Positions 20,197-31,287 of a DNA stretch of 64,000 bases are shown piece by piece; the stretch's first letter is position 1, and each line of letters opens with the position of its first letter. The notes under the pieces were generated by a model. It ran no database searches and was not told where the DNA came from. It saw only the letters and a list, made by a program, of their open reading frames with translations. A program made the translations under genes and the position numbers. This DNA comes from Tetracladium setigerum (Eukaryota; Ascomycota; Leotiomycetes; Helotiales), in NCBI GenBank assembly GCA_031472005.1, contig PZJY01000007.1:682001-746000 (forward strand), in the 5' to 3' direction.

Positions 20197-21291
20197 TCAC
20201 GCGACAGTAGCTTTAGGCATTATCAATTTCCCAGCACCCCTCTTCCTCCTCAGCCTATTAGAATTCTCCCAAACCTCAGTATCAAAAGCCCACCACCAAT
20301 TTCCAAAAACCAGCTGTCCAACCTCCCAACTTTTCCCATCGTAAAAATCATTTCCCGTAACCCTCACACCCTCAGTCTCAGCATCCAAATCAAAAATGAA
20401 TCTCATAATTGCATCCTCGCCTCTCGCGCTCTCAGGTCTTGATTGAGCTGGCTGTGAAAACATACATATCAGACGGGTGCGAACTGAAGGCCAAGGGATG
20501 ATATCGAATATTGCAAGATGAGGGATGCATTGTTGGGCTGGTGTGGGGAGTAGGTTATGTGGGATGGTGAAATTGGAGGATGTGGGGATTGATGAGGTGG
20601 TGAAGGTGCGGAGGGTGGTCATGTCCCACATTGATTGGGAGCATCCGAGGGTATTGGCGATTGCTAGAGAGGCTTTGAGGGAGGAGAGGATGGGAACGTC
20701 GATGATGGCGTCGTCTGGGAAGGTGAATTGAGAGGTTTCTAGGGATTGTAGTTCAGCTGTGAGGAGGGTTGATGATGATGTTGTTGCTTGTTTGTTCTGG
20801 GTGGTGGGGTTGGTGAGGGGCTACGAAGGAGGTAGTTGATTGATGAATTTGATGAGGAGGAAGATGAGCGGGTGTGTTGTGGACATGGAGTTGTGTCTGT
20901 TTCTACTGTGATGAATGAATCCAGATTCACGAGAAGACTTTGCGTCGCATCGCAAGAGCAAGAGCTTTCGAAGTCGAGGAGGAAAGGTGCTGGATTATCC
21001 TGGCAATTCCATGGAAGGATAGACGTCGTGATGATTTCTGTAGAAGGAAGCGAGGTCGGAGTTGGAGGACTGGGTGTAATTGTTTTTGATCGCAATCTTG
21101 ATTCTAATGATTGCATCCTCTCCCGTTTCCTTTGTCCTAGTAATTAGAATCAGCTCCATTCTTGGATTCTGACAGTCTACAGATTGTAACTCACGATATC
21201 GACGTTGTGCCAAAACATTCAAAGCTCGCTTACGGTCCGGGTCACCGGGAAGTGGGACAGCCGTGGGTGAGTTTGCAGTGTGTTCAGCCAT
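20197..21291 (-). CDS. bZIP transcription factor with DUF3425-type C-terminus, one apparent frameshift
   Basis: The start MAEHTANSPT is at 21291. The basic region reads DPDRKRALNVLAQRRYR, then after one intron QRKRERMQSLESRLRS, matching the N-x7-R spacing of fungal bZIP proteins. The C-terminal half has the DUF3425-like content: PAQQCIPHLAIFDIIPWPSV, RTRLICMFSQP, then GNDFYDGKSWEVGQLVFGNW and WWAFDTEVWENSNRLRRKRG. These are nuclear regulators of unknown targets. The Ser-rich linker before the C-terminal domain is broken at 20817-20820 (GGGG on the plus strand); one more base joins the frames so that NYLLRSP runs into LTNPTTQ. The gene is otherwise complete to TGA at 20197. Confidence 0.85.
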
Positions 21292-22351
21292 AACGAGGAT
21301 GTCGGGATTTTTCTGGAGTCTTTTGCTATGAACTTTTGAATAAGAGGTGGTGAGAGGTGATGAGAGAGGGTCGGTCTTGAGATTGAAAGAAGAAGATCTG
21401 GGGTCGGCATAACGTTATGTCTGCATTATGTCCCAGCGCCCCGCAATAACTCCCGCCGTAAACTCCGACCAATCATCCCCACCAAGCTTTCAAGCCTTCA
21501 GATAGCCTCATGAGAGTTATCCTAGTAGCGAATAATTTGAAGATTCCCAAGAACGATCTCATTTATCTCAATAGGATGTGGAATAGGTATCCTCCTTATG
21601 AACAGATGCTGCTATCGATCGACACTACCCTTCGTAATGTCTATATTCCACTTAAGAATTCGACGTAGCTTTGAAAAGTAAACAGAATACAAGTGGCATT
21701 GAAAGTAACCCACTATGTCGCCCTCGTAAGGTACTCGATATGTGCGAGTAATACCTCACTCGTGATCAACTCTTTAAATCTCACTCGAGACTACTGTATC
21801 TCATATGCTCAACTTGAAAAGACATTTGGCTTTGGAGCGAAGCAACGAAACTCTCTTCTACGGATAAACGCTCAGGTATAAATGTCCACTAGAACAAGTT
21901 ACAATGGCGTTCCCAGCACATCTCACCAGCTCCATCCGGAAGTTGTAATAATGATAGAGCAAAACATTGAAGTTGACGGGGATCTTGAGAGACCATAGCA
22001 ATGGTTCTCGGAAGGAAAAGGGTATTGAATGAGCATCCTCCAATGTGTTCGTCTCATATTGCATGCCCATATTGAACTTGAATTCCACTTCGACCCTTCG
22101 CAGAGAATATGTCATGACTGTGCTACGAAACTTGAAGCGCAATTGAATGGAAGGCCATGCCGGAGATTGGTGAGGAAATTCTGGATGTCCTCAAGTGTTT
22201 GAGTAGCTAGGCCTTGGCAAAGTTTTGCCTCAAATGTCGGGCCGGCTTTCATCACGTGGACTCAACTTCCAAGAGCCCATCTCGAATTTGATCCCGAGAA
22301 CCTCCTCATCGCGTTTTCAATCCCCAATTGGCCATCACCAGCACCTTCATC
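21292..22351. other. Divergent promoter region, bZIP / ATP synthase subunit
   Basis: No supported gene. The region 21460-22320 contains only short frames. It serves both the bZIP gene (left) and the ATP synthase gene (right). Confidence 0.45.
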
Positions 22352-22894
22352 ATGTTCTCACAAACCCTCCGAGCTTCGGTATGTATGCTACGCAGCTCAC
22401 GACCGAATTTGGCTGACCCCAATAGCGCTCCTCCATCGCCCGTGTCGCAAGAAGCTCCATGACCAAGAGAACCTTCATCACTCCAACAGCTGTCCGAAAG
22501 GGTACGTTACGCTGCCTGTCAATTCGCATCCTCATCCTCCAACTATCAGCGCTACATGCGCTGGACCAGTTCCGGCCTCCTGTCGCGCACTGAAACTCCT
22601 CAAACCCGTATGCTAACCATGTCCCGTTCAGCCGATTTCATCCAAGACCTCTACATCAAAGAACTCAAGGCCTACAAGACTCCAGCTATCAAGGCCTCTG
22701 ATGCCGAAGGTTCCGTCCAGAAGTTCTCTGCGCCAGCTGCTCCCAAGTCCCCCGAGGAGGCCGACATTGCATCCGAATTGAAGGCATACGAGGATTCCAC
22801 TGTTGAGATTGAGGGACAAGCCGAGGGTGGTGCTGTTGTTGAGGAGGTTGACTGGTTTGAGGATGAGCCAGAGGAGGATGCGCATGGTCACTAA
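22352..22894 (+). CDS. atp14: Mitochondrial F1F0 ATP synthase subunit h
   Basis: There are three exons. The first encodes MFSQTLRAS, followed by RSSIARVARSSMTKRTFITP, a basic, Ser/Arg-rich mitochondrial presequence. The mature part begins around ADFIQDLYIKELKAYKTPAI, the conserved opening of subunit h, and continues with VQKFSAPAAPKSPEEADI and an acidic C-terminus ending EDAHGH. Subunit h (Atp14) is a peripheral stalk component of fungal ATP synthase. Splice phases agree (GTATGT..ATAG and GTACGT..TTCAG). The length of about 121 residues fits the family. Confidence 0.9.
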
Positions 22895-24394
22895 ACAATC
22901 GATGTCACGAGAAAGGCGCGTTAGGAATGCGGGAAGGATGGGGGATGTGTAGCATAAATAGAGAATGGGATATTGTACAGTGAAGGGCTGGAAAACGGAA
23001 ACTTGAATCTCGTTATCTGAATTTATTTGGCTTCGGTGGAATCTACGCAACATGGGAGTTAGGGAAGTGTTCCCTGCAGACAAATGCCATCGAATGCCCA
23101 TCATTTGGACGCAGTTGGTTCTGTAGTCTGGGCTTCTGATGAAGATCTACTTATGGCAGTGCCATATTAGCGCAGTTACGAGCGTACACGGAAGTATTTC
23201 CTGCAGAAGTCTGCCAATGCTCTGAGCTAGCTCGCAACCAATTTCCTACCATGTATTGAATTCCTAACAATCATTTATCAACACCCCCTGGCTGTCCTTG
23301 CCAACAAGCCCGCGATACGCCTTTGGAGTTGAAACTTTCTTCACCCCATCCAGCTTTAACGAAAAATTCGTCTTCTTCATATCTCCCGAGTTAAACTTCT
23401 TCCAATTCAGCAAAATATCAAAGTCTCTACACGGATATTTGGTCGAGAAATTGGGGAGTGGGATCTCTTGGGTCTCCTTCAAAGAACAGAATAAGTAGTT
23501 CAAAACCGCCGCCCATACAATCCCATCATCCAAACGACAAAACTAAAAACATTATCTTCCTTCCGACGTCTCTGCTCCTATTTTTCTATCTCCCTACACT
23601 CCAACTACGATCAACCTTTCCCGCTATCTCATTATTCAAGCATACATCGTCCACATTTCCGCAACATATTCAACATATGCAGTGTACCAGAACAGTAATG
23701 CCACAACAGCTTCCAGGCTTACACTACCTACCTGCCTACCTACCTCCGTACCTACCTTTCGAACTCCAGAACCTCCTCGCATCCGACCCACAATATTCGT
23801 ACTACCTACCCTACCTTCTGCACCAACTGTAAAGTAACACCCATGCACAAGAAGAGCAGCGGCAGACAACATCTTCTGATGTCTATCAAGCAACACAAGT
23901 ACGCTTCGTCTGAATTTTGTTTGTGTTCAGCTATGCAATATCTGTACTTTGCGGTCGCAGATTGCTGGTAGTTGTTCCTTAGTGGCTGACGACGTGAAGA
24001 ATGATACGGGCTTGATTTGGACCTTATGTCATATTATATTATATGTCAGATCTCATCGGACTTCCGATTTCAGATTTCGTGCGATCTCTTGGTCGCTCTT
24101 CTTGATCTGGGTGTACTGTACTCTACTGTACTGAAACGATGTACGTCGCGGGCGGGTGCATTGTAATCCGTTCGCTTTGAGCAACAGGTCTCGTTGGTCG
24201 AACGAACTTCGAGGATTTCAGTTTAATCTTTCTTCAAGTGATGTATGTGGTGCCAACCTGAGCCTGGAGTTTTGTTGAGTATAAAGTTGGGTCCAAGGAC
24301 AACGTAGACTTTAAAGCCGTCAGCATTAGTGCACAACGGTCTTTGGGGATTTCAGAATTGGCTTTTTATTATTTTGGGGGATCAGTTTACTAGG
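22895..24394. other. Spacer with one weak hypothetical frame
   Basis: Apart from the short minus-strand frame at 23264-23533 described separately, I see no gene. CT-rich tracts and TACC repeats lie at about 23727-23760, and TACTGTAC motifs near 24113-24132. Confidence 0.4.
23264..23533 (-). CDS. Hypothetical short protein or gene fragment
   Basis: This 89-codon frame reads coherently (PLPNFSTKYPCRDFDILLNW, KKFNSGDMKKTNFSLKLDG). The CRDFD..L..W segment faintly resembles the C-terminal part of UstYa-like (DUF3328) proteins, but the HxxHC motifs that define that family are not visible nearby. It may be a real small gene, a remnant, or chance. Confidence 0.25.
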   Translation of the reverse strand: MDDGIVWAAVLNYLFCSLKETQEIPLPNFSTKYPCRDFDILLNWKKFNSGDMKKTNFSLKLDGVKKVSTPKAYRGLVGKDSQGVLINDC

Positions 24395-25144
24395 ATGCTG
24401 TACGTACTCTCCTTCGTTTTTCTAATTCCTCTTACTCTATCGGCTCCTATCTCGAATGTGCGAGATAGCATCGCAGGTACGTGTATTGTATTGAATCATA
24501 TTGAATCATATTGAATCATATTGAATCAAACCATCCCCGTTGTCTCTTTCCCTTCTCTTCCCTTTTACTCTTTTTGTTTGCCTCTCCTAAATCACATACA
24601 CAAACCCCAATATAATCACAAAGCCTAACCACTACCGTCAATCAGCACGGGAAGAAGTAACAGAACACCTCTACCTGCGCGAAACATACCCATCTCAGCC
24701 TTACCAACCCTGCAAACAGTCGGGATACAACCTCGTCTACTACATTCCCTCGCCATGCCAGTAAGTCATCTGATTTGTTTCATTGCATTAAATTCCATTT
24801 CTTCATTCCAGTCTGCATCTCCATCATCCACTTAGCTACCTATCATCAATCCAATCCAAAATCTCCAAGTAACACACACACACGTTTACACAACAAAGTC
24901 CACGCAATCAGTACATATACACATAATAACACAGCTCTTCCAACCACCAGAACCAGACCCAGCTCCAAACTCAGCTCCCAACCCAAACCCAAACCCAAAT
25001 TCAGCAGCAGCCAAACCTCCCATCCCCAAAATTCCCAACCCACCCAACCTTCCACAATCAAAACTCATCAAACCCACGATCCCAAAGCCCCCTGCACCGC
25101 ATGATATACCGGTGAAGTACAAGTGGCATGATGCTTTGTTTTAA
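24395..25144 (+). CDS. Small secreted Pro/Asn-rich protein
   Basis: The protein has three exons. The first gives MLYVLSFVFLIPLTLSAP, a classic signal peptide with a likely cut after LSA. The second, entered at an ATCAG acceptor near 24645, encodes REEVTEHLYLRETYPSQPYQ then PCKQSGYNLVYYIPSPCQ, containing two cysteines. The third encodes a run of NPNPNPN and PKIPNPPN type repeats and ends HDALF. Phases agree across both introns. The first intron contains a 10-bp tandem repeat. It is probably a secreted cell-wall or effector-like protein; no family is recognised. An in-frame upstream ATG at 24329 would place residues before the signal peptide and is less likely. Confidence 0.6.
24491..24528. repeat. 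10-bp tandem repeat TTGAATCATA, 3.7 copies
   Basis: Perfect direct copies lie inside the first intron of the small secreted protein gene. Confidence 0.9.
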
Positions 25145-25927
25145 TTGGATCTTGATTTGTGAGGTGGTTGATGGCATTGGGGATTAGGGAATTGGGGTAT
25201 GAGGGGAGAAAAAGAACAGAGAATAAGAGATTTTCTTTTCAGGAAGGGTTAGAATACCGCCTCTTTTGACGGTTAATTTTTGCAAAATATACTGTTTTTA
25301 TTTAAGCGTGGAAGTTGTGGGATGGATGGTTTTGTTTATGTGGTTTCTCTCTCCACAACAGACGGGGGGTTGTTTTTGAGTTGAATTCAACTACTTGAGG
25401 AACTGGGAGTGAATGGAGTTTGTGGCAAGCTATGTGAGGCGGGAGGGGGAGGGAGGGAGAGGGAGGGAGAGGGAAACGAAGATATAGTTATATTAAGTGT
25501 ATTATGACACGCACAAGTTCTTCGAAGAGAAAAATGATCACAAGAGTTTGGTTACATTACCTAAGACAAATAAACCTGAGAGCTCGCTTAAGATATCTGG
25601 GTGCCTTTTGACTCTTCTTTTTTGATATTAACTAATCTCAAGGTCACCAACCTAACATACAGCCAACCTTACAACAAGGAAGGATCTAAAGCAAAAAAAG
25701 AGATACCAGATCATACCACGACGCCCACGGACCGGTAATACGCCGAGTTGTGCTATTTGCTTTCGCTGCCATCGTAGCAGCAGTGGAGAAATGATATAAC
25801 ATCCCAAACCAACCAGCCAACCAACCCATTAAACGCCACCACCATCAACCAAGCATTGTTGATACAATTCTGAGAGTTTAAGAGTCAAAATGAAAGAAGT
25901 AAGAAAGCAAGAAGGAAAAAGGAAGGT
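25145..25927. other. Convergent spacer
   Basis: No gene is supported. A GGGAGGGAGAGG tract lies at 25441-25474. This is 3' flank for both neighbours. Confidence 0.45.
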
Positions 25928-27593
25928 TCATCCGAAAACACCCTTATCAATCTTCGGTGCTCTCCTCAAACCATCCGTCGTCTCACTTCCCCACCGACCC
26001 TTCCACTCCTTCTCCGCAGCCAACGCTTTCTCAAACGCAACCAAACACTCTGGTGGGAGTTCGGCTTTAACGTCATCGCTGACGGCCGACAAGCCATTGA
26101 ATCCCATGTCGAAGAACTCTCCATCTGGACCAGGCACTCCGAGGTTTGGGCGCGGTGCGGATTCGAAGACGGTGTCGACGACCATGTAGTTGCGCGAGAC
26201 AATTGGAGGGACGGGTGCAAAGATGGTTGAGGTTGGGGTGGTATTGCTTTCGCCGGACTGGGCTTCGATTTCGTAATCGTCGATTTGCTCCCATCGCGCG
26301 TGCGTTGGTTGCATGGTTCGGGGGAAGTGCATGTGGTTTGTGTGAGGATCGTAGACGCCGTTGACGTTTTGTCGACGGATGACGCCGATTTGGGCATTGA
26401 AGGAACTGCAGTACAGTTAGAATTTATTCTTGTGGTGGATTAGAGAGATGTCGCTTACCTTGCTGCTCGGGCGTGCTCCAATTGCCAATTGACATCATTG
26501 ACCATCACACGTCTCTTCTTGCCCTCTGCAGCCTTACCAGCAGGGAGAGGAACCGTGGGAACACCGGAGTGGTAAACAGCGCTTGCTCCATGCCATGCGA
26601 CGTACTGATTTTTGTTGTAGGCCTCGCCGGGTTTGAAGATATCCGATGGATCTGCGATTTCTCCCTCCTTTATACCATCCTCTTTGGCTTTTGCGACTTC
26701 GTAATCATCGATAACTCGTCTACCCCCCACTATCATCTGAGCGCCGAATTCACGAAAGACCGATCTCGCTGTGACTATACCAATAGCTCGACCCTTGTAG
26801 GAATGTGGAATGAGTTGGCGGTTGATCAAATCCCTCTTCTCCTCGTCGTCAATAATGATCTTGTAGAGTCGCTTGTGCTTCGTGAAGAATAGGTAACTGT
26901 CACGGAATCCAACACATCGCGCAGGCTCGGTGGACAACATGTAGAGCCGTTCTCCCCTGCCTAGGACCGTGAACGTTCTGCATCGATATTCACGACCGCC
27001 CTGCAAGTTGCCAATCTTATCGACCTTCGTCTCTCCCTCGGCATCTTCTGGCAGATCAACCTCATCGTTAATCACATCCATCATGTTGCCCTCCTTGTCG
27101 ATTGGCTGTTGGGTAACATTGGAAGGTCCTCCAGATTTTCTCTTGTCCCAGCGCCCGCCAGCCCTGAATCCGCCTCGGCCTCGGCCTCGTCTGCCAGGCG
27201 TGCTGCCCATATCTGCTATAATTTCGCCTCCTTGATCCCAATCTGCTGGTCGATTCTTTGGCGGTCTTCCCAATCTCTTCCTCCTAAAGACCGGCTGCTC
27301 AGGGACGGGAGAAGGTGGTCCGGAAGCCGCGTCTGAAGCTGCCGCTGGGGATCCATCTTCGCCTTCAGAATGCTCCTCATCCTCATCCTTTGCCGCGGGG
27401 CTCTCCGGCTCAGAATTGACGGCATCTTGCATTATTTCATCATCATTGTCGTCGTATGATTGAGGGTGTTTTCTGAGTGTGTTAGCCTTGTCGCAGAACG
27501 CGGGCGCCCGCGAGGGTTGAGGCGAGCGGGCGTACTTAGCGCAGCTGCAGCATTCTTTGCTGCAGCTCTGCCTGGCCGTTTGTTCATAACCAT
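25928..27593 (-). CDS. rsc7: RSC7/NPL6-type chromatin remodelling complex subunit, one apparent frameshift
   Basis: The start MVMNKRPGRAAAKN at 27593 leads into a basic segment with an AT-hook-like RGRPR. An acidic region and a second hook (KRLGRPPKNRP) follow. The conserved core then runs GGREYRCRTFTVLGRGERLY, PARCVGFRDSYLFFTKHKRL, RQLIPHSYKGRAIGIVTARS, QYVAWHGASAVYHSG and, after an intron at about 26407-26459, FNAQIGVIRRQNVNGVYDPH and HFPRTMQPTHARWE. This is the Rsc7/Swp82 domain of RSC/SWI-SNF-type remodellers, a nuclear role. The N-terminal frame and the main frame meet at an AAAA run (27469-27472 on the plus strand); AAAAA joins them. Alternatively translation begins at the inner Met at 27432, or an intron I could not phase lies there. 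Confidence 0.85.
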
Positions 27594-30500
27594 TGCAAAG
27601 AAATTGACGGGCTTATGGGGTCAGGATGGGTTGGATTGTTGATGAAGTTTTTGGGTCGCGCTGGTTGAACGCGACCATCTTTCACTTGCGCGATCTTGGC
27701 ATGGATAAACTTTGTTCCGCTAACCGAAGTTTGCCCGATGGAGTGTAAAGCTTGTCATCTGCGAATCAGTATTCGATACGGTTACCTGCTATTCATGGTA
27801 TCTATCTAGTCCAGCAACTCTAGAAGTTTCAGATGAAGCGAATGCCTTTTCTTTGTCTGTTTGTTGGATCAAGTGCTAGGGTTGTGCCAAGTGAGCCTGC
27901 GGGGATCAGCTTGGAATAGCTCGAAACGACCACGATAGCTTCGATGCTTCTTTCTTCTCCTTCACTTTATGATTTTACCTTGACTGCTTTCTTGGATACA
28001 GTATGTTAGCATGGGCTGAAAATGCAGGTCTGATTTTCTGTTTGCATCAGCTCAGCTTGTCTTTGTCTTGTTGGCCATGAAAGAACCGTATAATTGTTTC
28101 TCCTGGTGTATTTTGGGTAAGTAAGCATGCCTACACCCAAATTCTTGTTGCCCATTCGTAACTATACGAAGTCATGAGATCTTGACTGCAGCTTACGATC
28201 TGGATTCTACTCTGTTGATCAAGCTTACCTGGTAATTATTGTGGCTCACATGGCTTTTATTAATCCTTTGATCCGAGGCTGCTGAATTTCCGAGGCAAGA
28301 GGAATGAAAAGGAATATGGGGTTGGAGTATTGGATAGATATACTTCCTTCTGAAAACCATAAATCAAAGGCTTCGGCCTCGCCATACCTTACCTATGATA
28401 ATCGAAGGGTCTGGATGAAGGGAATCATGGGACCTAATCCCGACATTCCTCGCCTCTCGTTTAATCCAATGGGGTCGTAATATGCACGTTAAAGCTGCAA
28501 GAAAAGCTGGAACGCCCAAGTTCAGCGTTTATACCAAAGGCTGTGATAGGTACTCTACTGTGCTACTCCGCATTGTGAAGACAGACTTCCTGTCCCAATA
28601 TCCCTCATCACTTCCGAACAAATCTAGATGTCCAGTGGTGGTCTCCAATACTGTACTGTACCATTATGAACAAGGACCGGCCCTCTAGCCCTGGCTCTAA
28701 TCAGATGCTGGAAGTTCAGATTTGTTGGGATAACCCGAAAGGGTTTTGACGGAGAATCCAAAAAAGGGGCTGTCTAGTCTAGTCTGCAGTTACGATGCAG
28801 AAGAGTCCAGCTTTAGACAGTTATCAGCTAGGTCGAGGTCGAGAAGCTTCTGAGGCTGAGAGATGCCTGTCCTGCTTGCATGCGCTTCGTTTGCATCCTT
28901 CCTTTTCCGTAGGTAGGAAGGTAGTAGTCAGCTTTTGATAGCCTGCAGTATTATTCTAGCTTACCGACGAGCGCTCTCCAGGTCGGCTAGGGATATCATG
29001 TTGTCGTTGAGTTGAGTGAAACCGCGGCGCCACAAAAGGACCCTGATATTTAGGTACTGTACTGTATGTAATCTTACTTCGTGCTTGTGTTCTCCGTAAC
29101 CCTCCGACGCATTACTTCCAGAGTATAAGAAGCACTACTCTACTGTAAGGATGTGAAATGCACCCTGGATTTCCCGTTATTCGGTAGCCAGAAGGGGATG
29201 GCCGATTTCTAATGCTTCCAAATGACGTATGTAAAGGCTTCCATCCATCGTTCACTCACACTTTTGAGCACAGGAGGTCTCTTTCTACAGAATGGATGGG
29301 GAGAGAGGCAGAGAGAAAGAAGACCCTGGGTTCCTGGTATGATTGATTAGATGGATATTCAGAGCAACAATAGCCAAAAAGAGCCAAAAAGAGCCGAGAA
29401 TATCATAACAAATGAGATAAATCCCTAGGTACCTAGCTAAGGTACTCAACAAGGAATGGATAGATGATGAGTATTATATTGCGCCTCTTCAATAAGTCTG
29501 ACCTCAAATCTTCCTTTCTGTGACCAGCTGAAATTGCCCATTCGTCGATGGGATACGCAAATAACAAGAGCTGGTGCCTTCTTTCCTCCATAGCTCGAGT
29601 CCTGATAAACGCCGGCGAGATCCAATAATACCAATACCAATACCCAAACCCACTACCACTGCTCGTTCTGTTGCAGCTGCGTTTGTTCTTCTTTCTTTCG
29701 ATCAAAAGCATCTTTCTACTACCAACAAACCCTTGCATCAACCAACACATATACAACACATATCTTTCCGCAACTGGCTACTGTACCATCCATTCTAGAA
29801 TTCTGATTTTGACTCTGGCGCGGATTCCGAATCTGATTCAAGCCGCCATCAACCAAGTTCCAAGGACCGACGCAAAAGCAGAAGCAGGCGCAGATGCAGG
29901 TGCACTGCAAAAGAAAGGCGACGGCGAACACTCGTACGGCGCCCATTATTCGATCGCCCTGAAGGTGGCAGAACTTCAACTTTCAATACAATCATCTCCT
30001 TCTTCCCTCTCTCCCTCCCTCCTCCGCCCTTTCATCTCCAGGCATAAACGACTCTCCCCCATTCACTTACTTAATTCTCCCCATTCTCCCCAATTTTCTC
30101 TTCCCCCTTTTTTTCCCACACAATTTCCCTCCCACAAACAAATAAAAGATAATTACGGCGGACTTCCGGCATCATCGATTCAGCCATTCATTCGGTCGTG
30201 AAGGATCCACGAGTCATCGAGAGGAAAGCGGCCCTCGCTCGCCTCTAGCAGCGACACTTTTTGGGCGGCGCCCTACTACTCCAGGCTACTCGTAGGTCAT
30301 CACGCTAAGTCTCTCGACCGTCTCCCGACTCTTTCGACTTATTAAAAGAAAAGCCGCCTCAACACAATCTCTCGTCCAATTCAGCCAACGCAAGAACGTC
30401 CACCACCTTCCAAACACCATACGCCTGCAGTGTGTGCAGATTGATAATACATGCGTCTCGGCTTGGATCATCGCCACCTGCGTCTGCGAACCGTCGACAC

Positions 30501-31287
30501 GAAAGCTCCTGTGCCCGGGTGAATAAGTACTTTGTTCCCCATCGTCAACTGCTGCTGTCTCTCTTCATCCACCCCGCGCCACACGCCCGACCCCTCCGCA
30601 GAAGTAGCAGCAGCCTATACCCACGAACACGAACAGCTCCCGCGCAGAGCATCCAACGATGGCAGGAAACGAGATGGATCTCCTTAAGCAAGCTACACAG
30701 GCTATGATGGCAAGGTACGCAGACAGAGATAAACACACCCACGGCCTTTTCTTTTTGGATGGGGGCAAGCAAAGTGGGGAGGGAAGCTGCTGGCAGCTGT
30801 CAAACACCCTCGCAGCGAGACAAATGCCACGCATCATCGCAAAGAATGGCAGAGAAGGCATCTACGCTGCCATTGTCGATGCTCGTCCCTCCCCCAAGGC
30901 CTTGCCCTACTCTTTTCTCCCCTTTTGGAGCTCCCCCAGTGTCTTTGTTTTGCTTCTGGGGTGGCCAAGATCTCGCACATGCTTCCCTGGCTGGCGGGCA
31001 TGGGCAACCGCCGTCGTCAAAGTTGACGAGGGGTCCCGGTCGTTCTCGGGCTTATCGAAGCGGCAATCGGTGACTGGTGCTGGGTGCATCATGGCAGACC
31101 GTTCATGGCGTTTTCCTCGCAATTTTGCAAATACGTGTAAAACGAGGAAGCATGATGAAAATTTTGTCATTCCTTACCAGCACCTTTCTTTTCCTTGTTT
31201 CTGGCTCCTCTTCTTCCCTCGGAGAAGCTGGTCTCTCTTAAATACAACAATTCCTCCAGACGATTTCTTGTCACCCAGAAATTCACA
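27594..31287. other. Divergent intergenic region, RSC7 / SCH9, about 3.7 kb
   Basis: No gene is clearly supported. From about 29,950 onward the plus strand is CT-rich and looks like promoter and 5' UTR of SCH9. An ATG at 30660 with good context opens a short frame (MAGNEMDLLKQATQAMMA) ending at a GTACGC donor; it could be an alternative first exon of SCH9. Direct repeats of AAAAAGAGCC lie near 29378. Confidence 0.4.
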
